From Blattamonas nauphoetae (taxonomy: Eukaryota > Preaxostyla > Oxymonadida), in assembly GCA_033064195.1 (NCBI GenBank), contig JARBJD010000063.1, positions 242,372-306,371 on the forward strand: DNA of 64,000 bases, in the 5' to 3' direction. A program made the position numbers and the translations under genes. Positions 11,045 to 23,100 of this stretch are shown here, one piece after another (the first letter of the stretch is position 1; each line of letters starts with the position of its first letter). The notes beneath the pieces were generated by a model that searched no databases, had not been told where the DNA came from, and saw only the letters and a program-made list of their open reading frames with translations.

Positions 11045-11320
11045 CCCATGCCTATCTCGTTTGTCCAGTTTTTGTTCCTCGTTGAGGATTTCTGGACGAG
11101 AGACATCGTTCTCTCTTTTTGCCCTTCAACTGCCCCCACTTGGGCAAACCAACATCGTGACTCTTCAGTCCCTTGTTGTCAATCTTTTTGGGAACAGATA
11201 AAGTTGTTTTTGATTTATTCTGTTTGGTTTTTCCTGATTGGATCTGCCACCCATTGTTTCCTTACACGTCACCAGGGATATCTCACTTGTTGAAGGGCAC
11301 TGGTTTGTTGTAGAAAGTCC
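11008..11320 (-). mobile_element. Remnant of a DIRS-family terminal region
   Basis: Two stretches match the non-coding 3' end of the retroelement at the window start, both in reverse complement and in the same relative order. They are 27 exact bases (11289-11315 against 3420-3446) and about 22 of 24 bases around TAGGCATGGGCAG (11031-11054 against 3569-3592). They are about 235 bases apart here and about 120 apart in the 3.4-kb copy. No reverse transcriptase or recombinase coding is visible, so this is a terminal fragment of a related copy. It is old enough that only the conserved terminal motifs remain alike. Confidence 0.55.
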
Positions 11321-11626
11321 ATCACTCCCACTTTTCCTCATCTGGGTCTCCCACTGAGTTGCCAAAAGTTGAGGAAAGTCGCTATGAGCACCAAACAACC
11401 TTCTGAAATCCAACAAAGTGAATCCTCCGATTCAGACTAGGCGAGTATCAACACTTTTGTCATCTGATGGGACGAACGAATCATGTGCCCCCTTCTTCAC
11501 CTTTTGTGGGTTTCGACGACTCTGTCTCAGTTGTGAATACCCCAAAGTGATACAACAGGAAGGATGAGAGATGTCGAAAAAAGTGAGATTTGATGCGTTT
11601 TAGTCGATTTGCTTGATGCGATATAG

Positions 11627-13626
11627 TCATTCCCTCGGATATGACGTGAAGAACGTAGTGTCGTCGTCACTAGACACGAACGGGTGCTTGTCTTCGTCCG
11701 TGTGCATCGTCAGTGCCATCCCAGCGACCCGCTCCCAGTTCGACCAGCTCTTCAAGATCGGAGGGCGAGAGAGAAGAGGAGGAGGCGGGACTGGCGGTTG
11801 GCGAGCAGAGCCTGCGAACGGCCCAATGCCCTTCCCTCTCCAAATCGACGTTGGGGAGAGTGTGATGGTCGACGAGATCGTCTCCTTGAGCCCATCCTGA
11901 TCACCATCTGTCGATCTGCCGAGTGTGAGCTGTCCGTATCCAACAGCCGGCGAGAACGGAGTCTTCGATGGGCGAGTGTGTGGGCCTGGAAGTGTCTGTG
12001 CGCGTGGGGCGTCATTCATTGGAGCGAAGTGTGTTGTGAGAATGGGATCCTTCATTGCACTCTGAAGTTGGGTCTGGTTGATCGGCGAGATGGAAGTGTT
12101 TCGTCGTTTCGAATGCGAAGTGAACGGATTGACAAGAAGACTCTGTTTCGGGTTGGCGTTGACCTGCGCAGAGGAAGTGCGCGGGAGAGAGATGGGCAGT
12201 ATGAGTGAATTCTTGGTGACAATCAGCTCGTCCCTTTCTATCGTTTCCGGAGAGAAGCATATGGTGGAGAGAGACGACGGTGTTTCAGTGCTTTCGAATG
12301 AAGTTCCAGCGACAGACTTTCCGTGTCTGTCCATTCGCTGGATCTTCCGTGTGGAGGTCGGCGGTGAGGAGAGAAGATGGGGCGAACGAAGAGCAACACG
12401 GTCGAGTCCGGATATCCCATCCATCTGTTGTTGTCGAGATGGAGTCCCTCAAATTGGACTTCTCTGAGGCAGGCGCTGCGAAGGAAGGCGACTGGAGAGG
12501 ATGGTGGACTGACTTGGAGCGTGCTGTGAGTTCTTGCTGAAGATCGCCAGAAGTACAAAGAACGAGCGAGAGCCACTTTGGTCGAGATCTTCTGTTTCTA
12601 ATTCCGTCAGACTGTCGATTGTAGATGCTTTCGGTGTTGTGTTTTGCGCTGGAGTGCGCGAGGAGACGGAGATGGCTTGGAGAGGAGGGGAGCGAGAGGG
12701 ATAAGGAAGGAATGGGTCAGCGTGTGAATTGAAGCGAGAAACAGGAGCAATCTGATTTTGGATGACGGGTGCAGGCGAATTGAACGAAAGAGAGAATGCT
12801 GAGGGCATCCCAGAATCCGATTCGAATGAGTGGAAGCGGATGGATGGCGCTTCTGCCGGAAATTGGGCAATGTGCATGAGGTGGTGGATTGAGGGGTTTA
12901 TTGAAGCTTTCTGTTGCATTGGAGAAACAGAAATGGGTGAACCACGGGGAGTGAACGGACCTCGTCCAACAAGAAAACAAGAATGATGATTGGTCGAATG
13001 TGGTGGACTATCGTCATGAACACTTCCCAAAAGGTGTGGTGATGGAGTGGTGTGAGAAGAAACATGAGGAGGTAGATTCGGGTGAATGGAGGGGGTTCGA
13101 AAAGAAGAATTCGGATGTAGACCAGTGAGGGACGACAGTGGTGATTGAGACGAGATGCGACAGCTTGTTGGACGCACACTGATCGAATACAGGATTGAAA
13201 AGAGAGCGGGGGGAAGAGAAGGTATTGAACGGTATTCCAAAGGCGTGGACGGGAAAAGGAGTGGATCTTGGGGAGTTGTTTGTTCAGCATTCACCGGGAT
13301 GCCATTAGAGTGATGAGGAGTGGTGATGAATGCTTCGAATGTAGATGTGCATGATTTGGGGTGTTTCCGGTCAATTCACAGTTCCTCCTGATGAAAGAGG
13401 TGATAAAAAGAAACAATCAGGATGAGACAAAAGGTGAAAACCAGATGGAAACAAACTGGTTATCAACAGTGTCACGATCTTGAATGAATGGAATCATGCC
13501 AAAAGAGACCTTGATCAAGACATCTTCTAACGAAAGAAGAGGAGATTTAAGCGAAGAGAAGAGTAAAAACGAGAAGAAAGCAGACGTGCGATTGAAAGGG
13601 ATACGATAGCGACTGAATTTCAACAT
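11627..13626 (-). CDS. Ser/Pro-rich candidate host gene, multi-exon, with an internal TGA
   Basis: One minus-strand frame is open from 13294 to 11627 except for a single TGA at 12449-12451. On both sides it encodes protein of the same kind: disordered, rich in Ser, Pro and Thr (TPKASTIDSLTELETEDLDQ before, STRKIQRMDRHGKSVAGTSF after). Upstream exons are likely. ATG at 13626 begins MLKFSRYRIPFNR; a pyrimidine-rich GT...TTCGTTAG segment follows; a stretch reading VSFGMIPFIQDRDTVDNQ then joins across GTTTGTTT...CATCAG at about 13400 in a matching phase. How that exon enters the long frame is not resolved. No domain is recognised. The TGA may lie in an intron, be a base error, or mark a decayed gene. 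Confidence 0.4.
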
Positions 13627-14124
13627 GTCAAAATTGAGCAGGATCCAGATGTCTTTGAACGTGAAACGTGGATATTTGGGCGAAAAAGAGAGTTAATACA
13701 AAAGTAATGCATACTTGCGACTCAATAAGTTGAGTTTAACACAGAGTTTCTGATCAGACCCAAAGTGAAATGACAAAAAAGTGACTGACTACTGACACGG
13801 CTTTTCTCCAAGTCACCCATGTATACCATCAGCAAATATTTACACGAATATCTACCATCATGCCATTTTCTTGGAACTATCGTGTGATTTTGCTTTCATG
13901 TGAGATCTAACCCTTTGAACTATTCTTGAGTGACACTGAGAGGCACTTTTGGCCGGTCAGCCATGCCTAAACAAAAATCAACAAAATATCGACATTTTCC
14001 GAGGGGAGAGGTTAAACTGCTATTGTTCAATAAAACCACAAATGAATCAGAAAGTCGAGATAATGGGGTATCAATTTTTTTGATCGGATAATCTACCACT
14101 CTCAATCGTCCTCGTACAGGGGAG
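13627..14124. other. Divergent intergenic region
   Basis: About 500 AT-rich bases between the minus-strand Ser/Pro gene and the giant plus-strand gene, presumably holding both promoters. I see no recognisable core element. A short TAGGCATGG match to the retroelement end motif (reverse strand, near 13960) is too short to call. Confidence 0.4.
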
Positions 14125-17100
14125 ATGGGTGTTTTTCAGTTTTTAGTGGCTGTCTACCCCATAGTCTATTCGTTTTTTTCGCCACCACCACAACTATCCA
14201 TCGATCTCAGCGGTCTTTTGAACAAGGAGAATCACCATCATAGCAGTGAAGATACCAATGAAAAGAGAGTGGAACTCACATCCTCACTTTATCATTCATC
14301 TGACCTTTTGATCCATGATTGCACAACCATTCTTTCTGGAACAAACAAAACGACCATCATCCACAAATCCGACGTCACAAACTCCAAACGAGCAGATCCA
14401 CTGAACCTGTTTCTCTGCTCAAATTCATCTCTCTCCATTTTCAAAGTCACCATCAATCTCGAAACAGATTCACAACCCGGAGAACGAGATTCTGATCTCT
14501 ATTGTGGAGTGATCAAAGATTCGTCATTTTCAGCGCAAAACTGTGACTTTATGACCTCTTCAGGCACACCAATATTTCTGATCAGCACAGAGCCACTTTC
14601 CACCAAGCGACACGAATCAGTTCTCACACTCACTGCCTGCACAATAACCAACTCAAAACAGATCGTGACCGCAATCTCAACAATTGATCATCATCGACGA
14701 TCTTCGATGTCATCAGCAGTCCGAATCGTTTCTTGCCATTTCTCAAACATGGAAATGCTTTCACAATCAGGAATAGCATATTCGAATTCGGTCATCCCTC
14801 AGTTGTGTTCTGTCCTCAGCGAACTCTCCACATGCAGTTTTCACAACATTACATCATCCACACGTTCATATCAAATCCATAAATCGATTGCCAGCGAAAG
14901 GGTTATCGGGAGCCATCTCTCACACGTTGACAACGCTCTTTATGGTTCAGTCACCTCTGCCCTTGGATGCTCTCAGGAATTTCTTGCTGCGAACACGACG
15001 TTGTTGAATTGTGCCAATTCAGAGAATACAGACGGCACGACGTTCACAGCGGAGTCTCATACGTACACCTTCACAGGGAACAGTACTCGCTTTGAAAAGA
15101 AACCAGGAGTTTCGACGCATTTATTCAAGAATTGCACTTTCGTTGTCGACAAACCCAGCGTCTCGTACACAGCCCTTTTCTTCCCTAATTATACTGGAAT
15201 CCTATCTATCAGTGGCTCAAAGTTCGATTTTCAAACACTAAATTCTGTTGACAATCCTTTACTCTACTTCGAGGGTGAGATAAATGCCTTTCCCACTCTC
15301 CTCATCGACAAAACAAGTGCGACTATCTCAAGGGATGGAACGAGATCAGCAAATCATCAAATCAGCATCCTGAAGTCAGTAAACGCTTATTACGTTTCTT
15401 CCAACTTTACTCACCATGCGTCAGCTTCACAAACTGGATACAGGCTCATCCTCTCCTACTCAGGCTGTGATCTGCACACTTTTTCGAATTGTCAAATTAC
15501 TGGCCAATCATCAGACACCAATGGAGCTGTTTTGAGTCAATCAAACTCAATTCCGATTGTATATGCATTTGACTCTCTGTTTGAGTCCAATTTTGTCAGG
15601 ACTTCAGGTGGTTGTTTCAACGCTTATCACAGCCAATCACATTTCCAGCGCTGCGTGTTCAGAGGAAACACAGCGACAAATCGAGGAGGAGCCATTCATT
15701 TGGACTATCCAAGCTATGTTCGACTGGAAGACACCCATTTCGACGACAACACAGCACACCAAAAGTTCAGCACGACTGGTGAACTCACACACTATCGAGG
15801 AAACGATATAGCTGTGATAAGTTCAAATCTCAATGTTTTTACTGCAGCTGGAGCCATCATTGGGTGCACTTCCTCGTCAGTGGCTCCCAAATTTGGATAT
15901 TATGCAGATCAAAACAACAACGGTAACCTCACAACAGAAAACACTTATCTTCAGGAACCATCACCAACACTTCCAAAGGCAGCAGGTGTGTGGGCAGTGG
16001 CGGACGGTGGAGTTGGTGATTGCTCGATCACTAGCCCATGTGCGACAATTGCAGCAGCTTTCACCAAGATAAAAGAATCACCGTCGAAGATCAGCTTTCA
16101 ATCGGTTAACTTGAAATGTGGAGATTTCACTCTGAGCAACTCTGATCTTCCTTCGTCATTCGAACTCGTTGGAATGGGATGGACACGAGACTCATCTACC
16201 TTCACAACGATCAAATCGGAAGGAATTTCGTTGGCGACGGATACCAATTGCACTCTTCGTGCTGTCTCTCTTTTCCCATCGTCTAAAACTGTCACCGCTA
16301 TAGCAATGACCTCATCAGCAACACTCTACCTCACCAACATCAATTCTGACGGATTCTCGGACCAGGAGGTGTCGCTCTTCGCCTTTTCTGCTGGAAATGC
16401 CACCCTTCACCAGTGCATGTTCGACCAAATCACACTCAAAGACTGCCCTCTCATCCACATCTCAGGCCCGACAACTGTCAGAATCGTCCACGTCTGGTTT
16501 ACTCGAATCAAACGCACAGTTGGAACTGGAGCAAGTTGCATTGACTCGACGACCACGTCGTCCCTCAAAATGCATTATACCGATTGTGGGACGTGCTCGT
16601 CAGTTGGGCGAGCTGGTTGCTTCGATCTGAGCACAACGAACTCATCGGAATCCCTCCAAGTTGACGTCTATTTCTCGAATAATCGAGCCAACTCCGGGAA
16701 TAACCCTTTACTTCTTCAGACTGCAAACGATATGTTCGTCACAGGGTATTCCAAACCAACACTGACTGGATCGCGTTCTATCTCGCCAACCGACCAGGTT
16801 GTTCAGAATGGAGACACAGTCCGACTTCAGTACATCGGACTTGGCTTCCATGACTATGGAATGAACCATCCGATCGCCCCTCGCTTCGAACGGGCAACAC
16901 CAATCTCACAGATGGTCAGTCTGAAAGCATATGTTCTGAGTCTTCCAGAATCAACAAACGAGATTATCGCTCTCATCCACACCTCCACTCCTCTCAAAAT
17001 CGAGCCCATCGAATTCTCGAACAAATACGTCACAATCAGACATTGCCCTCTCAACGCAACAGAGCAAAGTGATACTGCATTCTTCACTGTCAGAAGTAAT

Positions 17101-20100
17101 GCTCACATGAAAATCTTCCAAACCCCAACAACTGTCAACTTCTCTCTCGCTGTCCCACTGGCCCATCTCATCTCATCAAATTCCACGTTCACCTCGTATA
17201 TGATGACTTATACTATTGCCGACGTTCTCCACACGTCACCGTTCTTCATGGCGGATCAGGGGCGAATTGTATTTTTCCAAACGACGTTCACACGAGGGGT
17301 GAAGATGGATGGATGTGCGTTCATCCATTCGACAGGATCTGAAGTCAGCTTCGATCAGTCATCCTTCCCCAGCTTCTCATCCAACTACAATGGCAGTATC
17401 GTTCATTCAGTTGGAGCCAGCATTACTTCGTACAAGTCAACCTTCACGTCCTGCTCAGCTGTGCACGGAGGAGCATTCTACATCACTCTGTCAGGCTCCA
17501 AAGCCATCACCATCACCCACGACAAGACATCCACATATCAAGCCACTTTCTCTAACTGCTCGGCTGTTGGAGAAACAGGGACATACTCAGTCCCGCAAGT
17601 ATTTGGAGGAGCGATCTATGTGAAAGGGACATCAACTGCCACCCAGCCAATCAGATTTAGCACATCAGTTTCAAACGATGCGAGATTCGAGAAAAATCTC
17701 GCCTCGGAAGGGTCCGACGTGTACATTGAGAAGGATCTGTTTCAAGCGATTGCGACAGAATCGCTTAAGAGCTTGGGAGGAGGATCATATTCAGAAGAAT
17801 TCAGAATTGTGATCGAAGGCAGAACAAGCACGCCCACAGAAATGGAAACTGTTCAGACCAAGCTCTTGGCACAACCGAGGGTTTCTGTGAATGGATCGGT
17901 CGTTGAGCCAATCACAGGGAGTAGTGGGACTGACGATGTGAACTGCAAATGGACATCGTCGTTTTGTGCAACTCTGGCATACGGCATCAAGTTCTTAAAT
18001 CACACATACCGGAACGGAACCCACATTCCTCAGAACATCCAATATGTGTGGAACATGACATACACGGAGACAGCCATTTCTGTGACGAATCAGTCAGTGA
18101 CTCTTTCTGGCACCACGACATCACAAGAAACCACATCCACAGTGTATCGCTCACTTTTGGAGGTCGGCGCGTCTCTTCCAGCAGGCAAACCACTCTTCAC
18201 GATCGACAAAAACGCGACTTTCACTGTGAAGAACTTGGACATCTGTGCGATTGCAACATCGGGCTTGTTTGAGCTAAAGGACGACGCCAACTCTCTCGCA
18301 CTGGAGACAGTCGCTGTGATCTGCTCTGTTGACTCGCAATATCAACATGCCCTGGTCAAATCGACAAGCAAACCAGTCACAATCACAAATTGTGCTTTCA
18401 ACACGACCAAAGGTTCGACTGGCTCAGCCGTGCTCTCTCAACCTTTGATTTCGTTATCTTCCACAACATCGACTTTCTCGATCTCGAAGACCACTTTCAC
18501 GTCCTTCTCGGTTTCAACCGTCCCGCTCATCTCCATCGACACACAAAAACCCATCACGTTCAAAACCAACACATTCAAAAACATCACAGGAACTCCAACA
18601 GTCACTCTCGTCCTCGTTGCTTCGTCTTCTCTCAAGTCTGTTGTCCTTCCTTCACTTTGGACAGGATCCTTCACTCCAACTCAGACTTTTATGGACTTCG
18701 TTGGACGTGATAGCAATCTCGCCGCTGATCAGCCATTCTTTGAATCGTCACTAATGTTCTATCTTCTTCCTCCGACAGGATCGATCATCGCTGGAGCTAC
18801 AGCGTCACATGAGGAAAGTGAACATCCCGAGTGTGGAACAGACAGGCTCCGCTGCTCCTCGTTGAACTCTGCTCTTTCGTCGGCAATCACACACTCGATC
18901 AACACCCAGATTTCTGTTGCTGGAACCGCGTTGTTGTCAGCTCATCTCGATGTGAAAGCAGCTGCCAGTTTCTCATCAACAACAGGAGCACAGACAATCA
19001 CACAATCAGCCGCAGGATCAATCACGCTGAACGCAGCAGGCCAGACACTCTCGTTCTCATCACTCGTTTTCGATCTGTCTCCTTCAAGCACCGTGTCCAC
19101 ACTGTTCACTGTCACAGCTGGTTTATTCTCACTGACATCCTGTTCCATCGGAACAGACACTCCAACTGACCTCAACGTTGCCTGCACTGGATTGATTGAT
19201 GTTGCGAGTGGAGCGACACTCTCCCTCACTGCTTCGACAATTCAGAATCTGAAGTTCACTCATCCAACACTCGGAACAGCCCTCCTTCTCCAATCTGGCT
19301 CATCGTTCTCATCCGATGTTGGTTCAATCTTCACGTCTGTTTCGTCAAACGCAAAAGGCTCTCTCATCTTTGTTCACTCAGCCAATCTGGAAACAACATC
19401 AAAGACATCTTCATTCAGCCTGATTAAAGCCACACTCCAACTCCCCGTCGACACCCTCTTCACAGTGGAAGACAAGAACGAGTTTGTGGGTCAAGTTGGA
19501 AGCCAGTCACCGGAAAGTCTGTTGTTCTTCTGGTTCCCACACTCGACAACCGAAACAACACTGTCGGTGGATGAGAATGGAGAAGACCATCCAAACTGTG
19601 GACTTTTGCAGCTTCCTTGCAAGACTCTGGAAAAAGGCTTCGCTTCTCTGAAGGCGACTGGAACGACACTTGTTCTGAACAAGGCTGACACAATCACAAC
19701 AACACTCACCACGAAGTTTGCTCTCAACACAATCAAGTCAACGCCGACCGCACAACCGATTTCAATCAAACCATCTGGTGCTCTCTCCGTTTCATCGTCT
19801 CACAAACTCACCATCCACACACTGACATTCTCATTCGAAAGTGGAACAAGAAGCACTCCTTTCGTGAAAGTCACAGCTGGCTCTCTCGTCGTGACGCAGT
19901 GCTCTTTCTGCTCAACAGTGCCGGGTACAACTCTCAGCTCAGCTGTCTTCGATGTGAAGGGATCACTCACAGTCGATTCTGTCAATTTCACGCAATTGCA
20001 AACCTCACACACAGCTGGACTGTTCAAACTTGAACTGATTGATACTGACACTCTCTCATTCGTGACGACTCGGATTGAGGGCTGTACTTCGTCAGTGGCT

Positions 20101-23100
20101 CCTCTCATTTCTCTTTCACTATCCTCTACAACACAGCAGACAAACTGGGATTTTAATCTGAATGGTCTCTCCTTCGTCGCAACCACCTCAAACGCTGCTC
20201 CGTCTGGTGTTCTGATCTTCATTTCTGGCTCATCCTTCGAAACTCAGATTGTGCCATCTCGCTTCCCACCGATTGATGCCGAAACAGACCAGAACAAATT
20301 CTGGGGCAGTGACTCGTCGACAAACGTGGAGTCATCGCTGCTTGTGTATCTTGTTCAGCCTGGAAGCAAGATTGACGTGGATGGGGTCAATGGGAAGGAC
20401 ATTGCTCATTGTGGACACTTTGGAGTGAGTTGCCTGACGATCGAAAAAGGAATTGGTCGCGCGACGGCAGCCGACTCAGCGAAACAGATCACCATCAAAG
20501 ACGAGACGCCACTCAGCGCATCGATCTCTCCGAATGCTGTTGCTCTGACTATCGCTGGGGAGACACAGATGAGACAAATCAGAATTGAGAGTGACTTACA
20601 ATTCACTGTTCAAAGTGACGCGTTGTATCTGTCCCTTCTTGCCTTCACCACAACCGTTGCCTCATTTTCTAACTCACTCATCACTTTGACATCAACTGGA
20701 TCACTGACAGTCGCATCATGCTCGTTCTCCGGCTTCTCGTCAACTGCTGCTTCAATCCTGACCGCCACTGTCAGATCCTCCCAATCTGTGATCTTCTCAG
20801 ACACAACATTCACCGCATGCAACTCCACAGGAACTGTTCGCTCTGGTGTCCTGGATGTGTCGTTGGTCGAAAGCAGCGATTTCTCAGTGTCTCATTCCTC
20901 GAATCCCTTTATCACCTGTTCGTCGTCTGACTGCTCTGCCGACTGTGTCTTCATCTCTCATCCAACTCTGTCCAAAACAGTTGTCGATGACATTCTGAAG
21001 TTCGTTTGGACTCAGACATCGCCATCGTCTCGCGATTTTGTTGGGAAAGAGGGAAACCACGCAATACCTGTTCCTCTCTCGCTGTATTTCCTCACTCTCC
21101 CGACTTCAACTTTCATCTCCGCCGACTCGAACGATGTGTCTGTTTGTGGATTCGCGGAATATCCTTGTGCCTCTCTGACAGCTCTCCACACAAGAATCAA
21201 GGACACAGCAGACACAACGATCACATTCATCACAAATGTGGAACACTCTGCCGAACTCACGTTCACCAAAAGTGTCTCATTCACTGGAATGGAGAAGACG
21301 ATGTCGATCAAGGAAGTAGCGGCATCCGCAACAAACACAGCATTCTTCTCTCTCACCACCAGTTCACATATCACATCATTGTTCGTCACCGTTCCTTCGA
21401 CTTTCAAACACGCGTCTGTCTTCCACTCTCTGTCCGACTCGCTCACAATCCAGAACTGCTCGTTCACCCAATCAGGGACTGGATGCATTGTGGGCACGCT
21501 GATCCAGATCAAGTCTGGTGCAAGCCTCACCCTTCGCACCACCTTCTTCGTCTCCATCTCATCTGCGAGCGAGAAGGCTGGTGTTATCATCGCTGATGTC
21601 TCAGATTCGGCCGCTTTCGTTCTGAACAACAATACATTCACATCGTGTTCCTGCGATGGCCAAGCTCATTCGATTTTCATGTCCCTTGAAAACTCAACTC
21701 AAGTGACTTCGACGAGCTTCAACTACGAAATGAAGAATCTTGTGTTCTCGAAAGACACATCCAACTCGAACACTGTAAAACTGATCAATGTGTTGGTGAC
21801 TGGAAATCGGATTGACTTGACGACCAAGTCGAGTGATTGGGATGGAAGTTACTCAGTTGACATTCCTGACTCACTTTGGGGATGTGACACATCGACTGGA
21901 ATGAACACGTCGCTGCTTGTGTATCTTGTTCAGCCTGGAAGCAAGATTGACGTGGATGGGGTCAATGGGAAGGACATTGAGCAATGCGGACACTTTGGAG
22001 TGAGTTGCCTGACGATCGAAAAAGGAATTGGTCGCGCGACGGCAGCCGACTCAGCGAAACAGATCAACATCAAAGACGCGACGCCACTCAGCACATCGAT
22101 CAGCCCATCTACTCAAACTCTTTCCATCGCTGGGGAGACGCAAAAAAGACAAATCCTGATTGCAGCAGGTGGACAGTTCGTTATTTCAGATGGATCTCTC
22201 ACCCTCAAATTGCTCGCCTTCGTCGCGTCCGTTGACTCATTTTCGAACTCCCTCATCACTTTGGCATCAACTGGATCACTGTCCGTCACATCATGTTCCT
22301 TCTCTAGCTTCTCGTCAACTACTGCTTCAATATTGACAGCGACAGTAGGATCGTCAACAGCTGTGCGATTCTCAGACACCACATTCACCACATGCAACTC
22401 AACAGGAACTGCTCGCTCTGGTGTCCTGGATGTATCGATGGTCGAAGGCAGTGAATTCTCAATCACTCATTCGTCGAATCCCTTTATCACCTGTTCGTCG
22501 TCTGACTGCTCTGCCGACTGTGTCTTCATCTCTCATCCAACTCTCTCCAAAACAGTTGTCAATAACATCCTGAAGTTCGGTTGGGATCAGACATCGCCAT
22601 CGTCTCGCGATTTTGTTGGGAAAGAGGGAAACCACGCAATACCTGTTCCTCTCTCGCTGTATTTCCTCACTCTCCCGACTTCAACTTTCATCTCCGCCGA
22701 CTCGAACGATGTGTCTGTTTGTGGATTCGCGGAATATCCTTGTGCCTCTCTGACTGCTCTCCACGGCAGAATCAAGGACACACCTGACACGGCGATCACA
22801 TTCAACACAAATGTGGAACACTCCACTGAACTCGCCTTCACCAAAAGTGTCTCATTCTCCGGAAACGAGAAAACGATGACCATAAAGGAAACAGCGGCCA
22901 CAGCACCAGGCACAGCTCTCTTCTCTCTCGCCGCTAACACACAGATCACATCATTGTTCGTCGCCGTTCCTTCGACTTTCAAACATGCGTCTGTCTTCCA
23001 CTCTCTTTCCGCCTCGCTCACAATCGAAAACTGCTCGTTCGCTCAATCAGGGACAGGCAGAATTGCGGGCACGCTGATCCAGATCAAGTCAGGTGCGAGT

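Larger units (their letters stand above)
6944..11626. other. Sparse region without a confident gene
   Basis: From 6944 to 7534 there is AT-rich sequence that is probably the 3' flank of the preceding gene. From 8280 to 9240 a GC-richer segment holds short overlapping open stretches on both strands (largest 8562-9257, minus) with biased composition and no domain. From 9850 to 10057 the minus strand has a protein-like stretch (TSEFLVEVIRLKRFDP), and the next 150 bases stay open in other frames; this may be part of a small multi-exon gene I cannot assemble. From 10060 to 11000 I see nothing. The sequence at 11008-11320 is a retroelement remnant listed separately. Confidence 0.4.

Noticed and set aside
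13953-13980. A third copy of the DIRS terminal motif (TAGGCATGG with a nearby CCGGTC)
   Set aside because: Only about nine bases match and the spacing differs, so chance is likely.
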